Of a stretch of 64,000 nucleotides of DNA, positions 59,563 to 64,000 are shown piece by piece (within the stretch, counting starts at the first letter, position 1; every line of letters starts with the position of its first letter). A program made the position numbers and the translations under genes. The stretch spans positions 1,486,060 through 1,550,059 of the forward strand of contig NZ_FORC01000001.1 in assembly GCF_900113905.1 (NCBI RefSeq), written 5' to 3'. Origin of the DNA: Phytopseudomonas argentinensis (GTDB taxonomy: Bacteria; Pseudomonadota; Gammaproteobacteria; Pseudomonadales; Pseudomonadaceae). The notes under the pieces were generated by a model. That model was not told where the DNA came from, made no database searches, and worked only from the letters and a program-made list of their open reading frames with translations.

Positions 59563-60336
59563 ATGGCTGAGGCCACGCCCGCGCTGGAAATCCGCAACCT
59601 GCACAAACGCTACGGCAACCTCGAGGTGCTCAAGGGTATTTCCCTCACGGCACGCGACGGTGACGTGATTTCCATTCTCGGCTCGTCCGGCTCGGGCAAG
59701 TCGACCTTCCTGCGCTGCGTCAACCTGCTGGAAAACCCGCATCAGGGCCAGATTATCGTGGCCGGGGAGGAGGTCAAGCTCAAGGCGCAGAAGAACGGTG
59801 AGCTGGTGGCGGCCGACAACCGCCAGATCAATCGCCTGCGCAGCGAAATAGGTTTCGTGTTCCAGAACTTCAACCTCTGGCCGCACATGACCGTGCTCGA
59901 CAACATCACCGAGGCGCCGCGCCGCGTGCTCGGCAAGAGCAAGGCCGAAGCCCGCGAGATCGCCGAGGCACTGCTCGCCAAGGTCGGTATCGCCGACAAG
60001 CGCCACGCCTACCCCAATCAGCTTTCCGGCGGCCAGCAACAGCGTGCGGCGATCGCCCGCACCCTGGCCATGCAGCCGAAGGTTATCCTGTTCGACGAGC
60101 CGACTTCGGCCCTCGACCCGGAAATGGTACAAGAAGTGCTTACTGTGATCCGCGCGCTCGCTGACGAAGGTCGCACCATGCTGCTGGTGACCCACGAAAT
60201 GAGCTTCGCCCGCCAGGTCTCCAGTGAAGTGGTATTCCTGCATCAGGGCGTGGTGGAAGAACAGGGCACTCCGGATCAGGTGTTCGACAACCCGACCTCT
60301 GCGCGTTGCAAACAATTCATGTCCAGCAATCGTTAA
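59563..60336 (+). CDS. Polar amino acid ABC transporter, ATP-binding protein (HisP type)
   Basis: A 257-residue ATPase. The Walker A GSSGSGKST is near residues 44-52, the signature is [15 protein letters not shown], and Walker B is [14 protein letters not shown]. The extra insertion KLKAQKNGELVAADNRQINRLR after Walker A is typical of the HisP/AotP/OccP group for basic amino acids and opines. It is first of a four-gene operon: ATPase, binding protein, permease, permease. That order and the insertion make a basic amino acid (arginine, lysine, histidine or ornithine) the likely substrate. Confidence 0.93.
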   Translation: MAEATPALEIRNLHKRYGNLEVLKGISLTARDGDVISILGSSGSGKSTFLRCVNLLENPHQGQIIVAGEEVKLKAQKNGELVAADNRQINRLRSEIGFVFQNFNLWPHMTVLDNITEAPRRVLGKSKAEAREIAEALLAKVGIADKRHAYPNQLSGGQQQRAAIARTLAMQPKVILFDEPTSALDPEMVQEVLTVIRALADEGRTMLLVTHEMSFARQVSSEVVFLHQGVVEEQGTPDQVFDNPTSARCKQFMSSNR

Positions 60337-60353
60337 ACACGGAGCAATCACGC

Positions 60354-61106
60354 ATGCATAGCTATAAAAAGATTCTGCTGGCAGCTGCCGCCACCCTGGC
60401 TTTCGGCACCAGTGCCGTCGCTGCTGACAAACTGAAGATCGGCACCGAAGGCGCCTACCCGCCCTTCAACCTCATCGACGCCAGCGGCCAGGTCGGCGGC
60501 TTCGACGTGGAAATCGGCCAGGCCCTGTGCGCCAAGATGAAGGCCGAGTGCGAAGTTGTCACCTCCGACTGGGACGGCATCATCCCGGCCCTGAACGCCA
60601 AGAAATTCGACTTCCTGATCGCCTCCATGTCGATCACCGAGGAGCGCCAGCAGGCGGTGGACTTCACCAACCCGTACTACACCAACAAGCTGCAGTTCAT
60701 CGCGCCGAAAAGCGCCGACTTCAAGACCGACAAGGCCAGCCTCAAGGGCAAGGTCATCGGTGCCCAGCGCGCGACCATCGCCGGTACCTGGCTGGAAGAC
60801 AACATGGATGGCGTGGTGGACGTGAAGCTCTACGACACCCAGGAAAACGCCTACCTGGACCTGGCCTCCGGCCGCGTCGACGGCGTGCTGGCCGACACCT
60901 TCGTGAACTGGGAATGGCTCAAGAGCGACGCCGGCAAGGACTTCGAATTCAAGGGCGACCCGGTGTTCGACAACGACAAGATCGGCATCGCCGTGCGCAA
61001 GGGCGATGCCCTGCGTGAGCGCCTGAACAAGGCCCTCGAGGAAATCGTTGCCGACGGTACCTACAAGAAGATCAACGACAAGTACTTCCCCTTCAGCATC
61101 TACTAA
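60354..61106 (+). CDS. Basic amino acid ABC transporter, periplasmic binding protein
   Basis: A 250-residue family 3 binding protein of the HisJ/ArgT type. The signal MHSYKKILLAAAATLAFGTS is cleaved near AVA-AD. LKIGTEGAYPPFNLIDASGQ and GFDVEIGQALCAKMKAECEVV are characteristic, including the first-lobe disulfide cysteines. DWDGIIPALNAKKFDFLIASMSITEER is the ligand-cleft block. The start at 60354 begins the signal peptide and has ACGGAGCAATC before it; an upstream frame inside the ATPase gene is rejected. Confidence 0.95.
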   Translation: MHSYKKILLAAAATLAFGTSAVAADKLKIGTEGAYPPFNLIDASGQVGGFDVEIGQALCAKMKAECEVVTSDWDGIIPALNAKKFDFLIASMSITEERQQAVDFTNPYYTNKLQFIAPKSADFKTDKASLKGKVIGAQRATIAGTWLEDNMDGVVDVKLYDTQENAYLDLASGRVDGVLADTFVNWEWLKSDAGKDFEFKGDPVFDNDKIGIAVRKGDALRERLNKALEEIVADGTYKKINDKYFPFSIY

Positions 61107-61152
61107 GCAGCCTGCCCGCGTCGCCTCTGGCGGCGCGGGCGCTTGAGTTTCC

Positions 61153-61848
61153 ATGAATTTCGATCTTTCCGGATTCGGCCCGGCCCTGGCCGCCGGCACC
61201 CTGATGACCGTGCAACTGGCGCTCTGCGCGCTGTGCGTCGGTCTGGTGCTCGGCCTGCTCGGCGCCTTCGCCAAGACTTCGCCGTACAAGCCGCTGCAAT
61301 GGCTTGGCGGTACCTATTCGACGCTGGTGCGCGGCGTGCCCGAACTGCTCTGGGTATTGCTGATCTATTTCGGCACCGTGGGCCTGATGCGCAGCCTCGC
61401 CGAGTTACTTGGCGTCGAGAGCCTCGAGCTGTCGCCCTTCGCCGCTGGAGTCATCGCCCTGGGCCTGTGTTTTGGCGCCTATGCCACCGAGGTGTTTCGC
61501 GGCGCCATCCTGGCCATCCCCAAGGGTCACCGTGAAGCCGGCCTGGCACTGGGCCTGTCGAAAGGGCGCATTCTCTGGCGCCTGGTGATGCCGCAGATGT
61601 GGCGCATCGCCCTGCCCGGCCTGGGCAACCTGTTCATGATCCTGATGAAGGACACCGCCCTGGTGTCGGTGATCGGCCTCAACGAGCTGATGCGCCGCTC
61701 GCAGATCGCCGTGACCGCCAGCAAGGAGCCCTTCACCTTCTATATGGTCGCCGCGTTCATCTACCTGGGCCTGACCGTCCTCGCCATGATTGGCCTGCAC
61801 TTCCTCGAGAAGCGTGCCAGCCGTGGCTTCAAGCGGAGTGCGGCATGA
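61153..61848 (+). CDS. Basic amino acid ABC transporter permease 1 (HisQ type)
   Basis: A 231-residue inner membrane permease with about five helices. The ATPase-docking loop reads HREAGLALGLSKGRILWRLVMPQ. The start MNFDLSGFGPALAAGTLMTVQLAL is like HisQ/AotQ. Its stop overlaps the next permease start by 4 bp, consistent with a heterodimeric channel. Confidence 0.93.
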   Translation: MNFDLSGFGPALAAGTLMTVQLALCALCVGLVLGLLGAFAKTSPYKPLQWLGGTYSTLVRGVPELLWVLLIYFGTVGLMRSLAELLGVESLELSPFAAGVIALGLCFGAYATEVFRGAILAIPKGHREAGLALGLSKGRILWRLVMPQMWRIALPGLGNLFMILMKDTALVSVIGLNELMRRSQIAVTASKEPFTFYMVAAFIYLGLTVLAMIGLHFLEKRASRGFKRSAA

Positions 61849-62534
61849 ACTGGGACGTCATCATCACCTGGCTGCCACGTCTGGCCCAAGGCGCCCTGCT
61901 GACCATCGAACTGGTCGCCGTGGCGGTGGTTACCGGCCTGATCCTGGCCATACCCACCGGTATTGCCCGTGCCTCGCGCCACTGGTACGTGCGCGCCGTA
62001 CCCTACGGCTACATCTTTTTCTTCCGCGGCACACCGCTGCTGGTGCAGCTGTTCCTGGTCTACTACGGCCTCGCGCAGTTCGACGCCGTGCGCCAAGGCC
62101 CGCTTTGGCCGTACCTGCGTGACCCATACTGGTGCGCGGTGATCACCATGACGCTGCATACCACCGCCTATATCGCCGAGATTCTGCGTGGCGCCATCCA
62201 GGCCGTACCGCCGGGTGAGATCGAAGCCGCACGGGCGCTGGGCATGTCGCGGGCGCAAGCGATGCTGCACATCGTGCTGCCACGGGCGGCGCGCATTGGC
62301 CTGCCGGCCTACAGCAACGAAGTGATCCTGATGCTCAAGGCCAGCGCCCTGGCCAGCACCGTGACCCTGCTGGAGCTGACCGGCATGGCGCGCACCATGA
62401 ACGCGCGCACCTACCTGCCGGTCGAGGGCTTCTTCGCCGCCGGGGTGTTCTACCTGTTGATCACCTTCGTGCTGATCAACGCCTTCAAGCTCCTGGAGCG
62501 CTGGCTGCGCGTCGACGCCTGCCAGGGCCGCTGA
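61845..62534 (+). CDS. Basic amino acid ABC transporter permease 2 (HisM type)
   Basis: A 229-residue permease paired with the previous one. [22 protein letters not shown] and the docking loop GEIEAARALGMSRAQAMLHIVLP are typical of HisM/AotM. The start at 61845 is fixed by the ATGA overlap; a longer frame upstream lies inside permease 1. It is the last transporter gene of the operon. The methyltransferase gene begins 30 bp later on the same strand and may be read through. Confidence 0.93.
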   Translation: MNWDVIITWLPRLAQGALLTIELVAVAVVTGLILAIPTGIARASRHWYVRAVPYGYIFFFRGTPLLVQLFLVYYGLAQFDAVRQGPLWPYLRDPYWCAVITMTLHTTAYIAEILRGAIQAVPPGEIEAARALGMSRAQAMLHIVLPRAARIGLPAYSNEVILMLKASALASTVTLLELTGMARTMNARTYLPVEGFFAAGVFYLLITFVLINAFKLLERWLRVDACQGR

Positions 62535-62564
62535 AGTGACGGGGCGCAAGCCTCGTCACCTTCC

Positions 62565-63797
62565 ATGATGACCTCAGCCGAATCTCCCATGCCGCTCAGT
62601 GGCGCCGAACTGCTCCAGCGCTTCCAGGCGCTGGACGCTTTTCTATTCGCCCATCAGGCGCTGTGGAAACCCCGGCCATTCACCCACCAGATGCTGCCCT
62701 GGGAACACCAATATCCCGAACTGGCAACCTGGCTGCGCAGCCGCACTCTGGGGCAGGCCGAAGCCAGCCACAACCAGCCGACAACGCTGGACAGCGCACC
62801 AGCCCCCTTCCCCGAACTAGCCTTGCAGGCTGACCGCTTGAGCCAGATCGGAGACCTACCACAGCAAGCCTCAGCCGACTTGCCAGCCCGCTTCTCGGTG
62901 GATGTGCCCGGGCGTAAATGGCAGCAGATACGTGCATTCGGCAGCAGCCTGGGCTTCACCCAACAACCGCAGCACTGGCTGGACTGGTGCGCCGGCAAGG
63001 GCCACCTCGGCCGTGTGCTCGCCCACGGTGGCCACGAGCTGACCTGCCTGGAATACGATCCGGCCCTGGTAGCCAGCGGTGCAGCACTGAGCCAGCGCCT
63101 GGGGATAACCGCTCAACATATCGAGCAGGACGTACTTGCCGAGGATGCCGCCGCCCAGCTGCACGCCGAACACAGCCCCGTCGCCCTGCACGCCTGCGGC
63201 GACCTGCACGTGCGCCTGATGCAGCTGGCCAGCGCCGCAGGCTGTCGCCAGCTGGCCATTGCGCCCTGCTGCTACAACCGCGTGGCAGCAGCCGACTACC
63301 GGCCATTATCCACAGCCGCGCAGGGCTCGCCGCTGTGCCTCTCGCTGGATGAACTGGCCCTGCCGATGAGCGAAACCGTGACCGCTGGCAACCGCGTGCG
63401 CCAACAGCGTGACCAGTCCATGGCCTGGCGCCTGGCCTTCGACCTGCTGCAACGCGAGCTACGCGGCATCGACACCTACCTACCAACGCCCTCGCTACCA
63501 CCAGCCTGGTTGAAGAAACCCTTCGCCGACTACTGCCGCGACCTTGCCGAACTCAAACAGCTGCCCATTGTGGGTGAGCGCGACTGGCAACGCCTGGAAG
63601 CGGCCGGCTGGCAACGCCTGGCCGAGGTGCGCAACCTGGAATTGCTGCGCGGCCTGTTCCGTCGACCACTGGAACTCTGGCTGGTGCTCGACCGCGCGCT
63701 GTACCTGCAGGAACAGGGCTATGCCGTGCGCCTCGGGCAGTTCTGCCCGCCCCATCTCACCCCGCGCAATCTCCTGCTGCTCGCCGAGCGGGCCTGA
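62565..63797 (+). CDS. SAM-dependent methyltransferase (Methyltransf_32 / TRM13-like)
   Basis: A 410-residue cytoplasmic protein. SAM motif I is WLDWCAGKGHLGRVLA near residue 140. HACGDLHVRLM and the following APCCYN motif match the Methyltransf_32 family (related to tRNA methyltransferase TRM13 and METTL25). The N-terminal 120 residues and C-terminal 130 residues are helical and not assigned. The substrate is unknown; RNA is a reasonable guess from the family. Three in-frame ATGs lie close together at the start, so the exact start is uncertain by a few codons. Confidence 0.82.
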   Translation: MMTSAESPMPLSGAELLQRFQALDAFLFAHQALWKPRPFTHQMLPWEHQYPELATWLRSRTLGQAEASHNQPTTLDSAPAPFPELALQADRLSQIGDLPQQASADLPARFSVDVPGRKWQQIRAFGSSLGFTQQPQHWLDWCAGKGHLGRVLAHGGHELTCLEYDPALVASGAALSQRLGITAQHIEQDVLAEDAAAQLHAEHSPVALHACGDLHVRLMQLASAAGCRQLAIAPCCYNRVAAADYRPLSTAAQGSPLCLSLDELALPMSETVTAGNRVRQQRDQSMAWRLAFDLLQRELRGIDTYLPTPSLPPAWLKKPFADYCRDLAELKQLPIVGERDWQRLEAAGWQRLAEVRNLELLRGLFRRPLELWLVLDRALYLQEQGYAVRLGQFCPPHLTPRNLLLLAERA

Positions 63798-64000
63798 GTT
63801 GCGCACACAATCTGTGGATAACTCTGTTCACACAAGCTGGGCAACTGCTCTCAGGCCACTAGCCATAACGACCGACAAACGCTGATCACTTTTTGATCAC
63901 ATCTAAAACTTCATATAAAACAGCCGTTTGCCAAAACCGTGAAAGGGTGCGCAGAAGCTTTATAAAAAGTGGTCAGTTGCCCCGTATTCGCACAAGCCCA
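63798..64000. other. Gene-free end region with a DnaA box and TGATCA sites
   Basis: TGTGGATAA at 63813-63821 is a perfect DnaA box in the same orientation as those at the left end of the window. TGATCA follows at 63883 and 63894, 70 and 81 bp after the box start, compared with 58 or 69 bp at the left end. The second lies in an A/T-rich tract that continues past 63920. CGCACAA at 63989-63995 may open a further module beyond the edge. No start of a gene is visible. The upstream CACAA element is only 2 nt from the box here, so the match to the left-end module is partial. Confidence 0.55.

Overview
The window is a chromosomal segment of a Pseudomonas-type gammaproteobacterium. The GC content is high, genes are dense, and the gene neighbourhoods are typical of pseudomonads: thiI/typA, glnA/ntrBC, secB/grx/gpmI/envC/ctpA, hisBHAF, asmA/mutY/yggX and tRNA-Phe. 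There is no prophage, insertion sequence with a transposase, CRISPR array or rRNA operon. Most genes are core housekeeping genes, and the unusual signals lie mainly between genes.

Layout. 1-850: the first codons of a response regulator (probably creB), then a 759-bp gene-free region with four regularly spaced copies of a DnaA-box-containing module. 850-8436: a chemoreceptor, a retropepsin-like exported protein, a polar amino acid ABC transporter (ATPase, permease, binding protein), dtd and pip. 8537-13222: small lipoproteins, a Blc-type lipocalin, a DUF924 protein, fbp and a membrane diguanylate cyclase. 13574-20842: a YkgJ-type cysteine protein, two tandem beta-lactamase-fold serine hydrolases and a DUF3999/DUF2339 membrane pair. 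21138-30765: typA, thiI, glnA, two DUF4124 proteins and ntrBC. 30766-31305: a sigma-54-driven small RNA made of four 43-bp hairpin repeats, which I take to be NrsZ. 31306-37945: a small membrane protein, trmL, secB, grxC, a rhodanese-like protein, gpmI, envC and ctpA. 37946-38855: two head-to-head copies of a structured repeat. 38856-45677: two orphan binding proteins, the hisBH-DUF2164-hisAF cluster and an OFA-type major facilitator. 46028-51654: an FAD oxidoreductase, asmA-mutY-yggX, tRNA-Phe and two small proteins. 52026-59292: a signalling cluster of three-receiver hybrid kinase, CheR, CheB, receiver-kinase and receiver, with a divergent receiver. 59563-62534: a second amino acid ABC transporter. 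62565-63797: a methyltransferase. The window ends in a further DnaA-box/TGATCA region.

How the genes work together. Nitrogen control is the clearest theme. glnA, ntrBC and the NrsZ-like RNA each have a recognisable sigma-54 promoter or NtrC-like site, so this window carries the nitrogen regulator and three of its probable targets. The CheR/CheB cluster has no chemoreceptor, CheA or CheW beside it and looks like a methylation-linked phosphorelay. Several tight operons show ATGA or TGATG stop/start overlaps.

The strongest candidates for something undescribed are three. First, a dispersed repeat (three copies) whose hairpin stems covary and whose two best hairpins present CANGGAUG loops, the RsmA/CsrA binding consensus. 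Second, the ~187-bp periodic DnaA-box module array at the left end. Third, the exact four-unit covarying architecture of the NrsZ-like RNA. Gene identities rest on reading the translated sequence and on family knowledge; no database search was possible.
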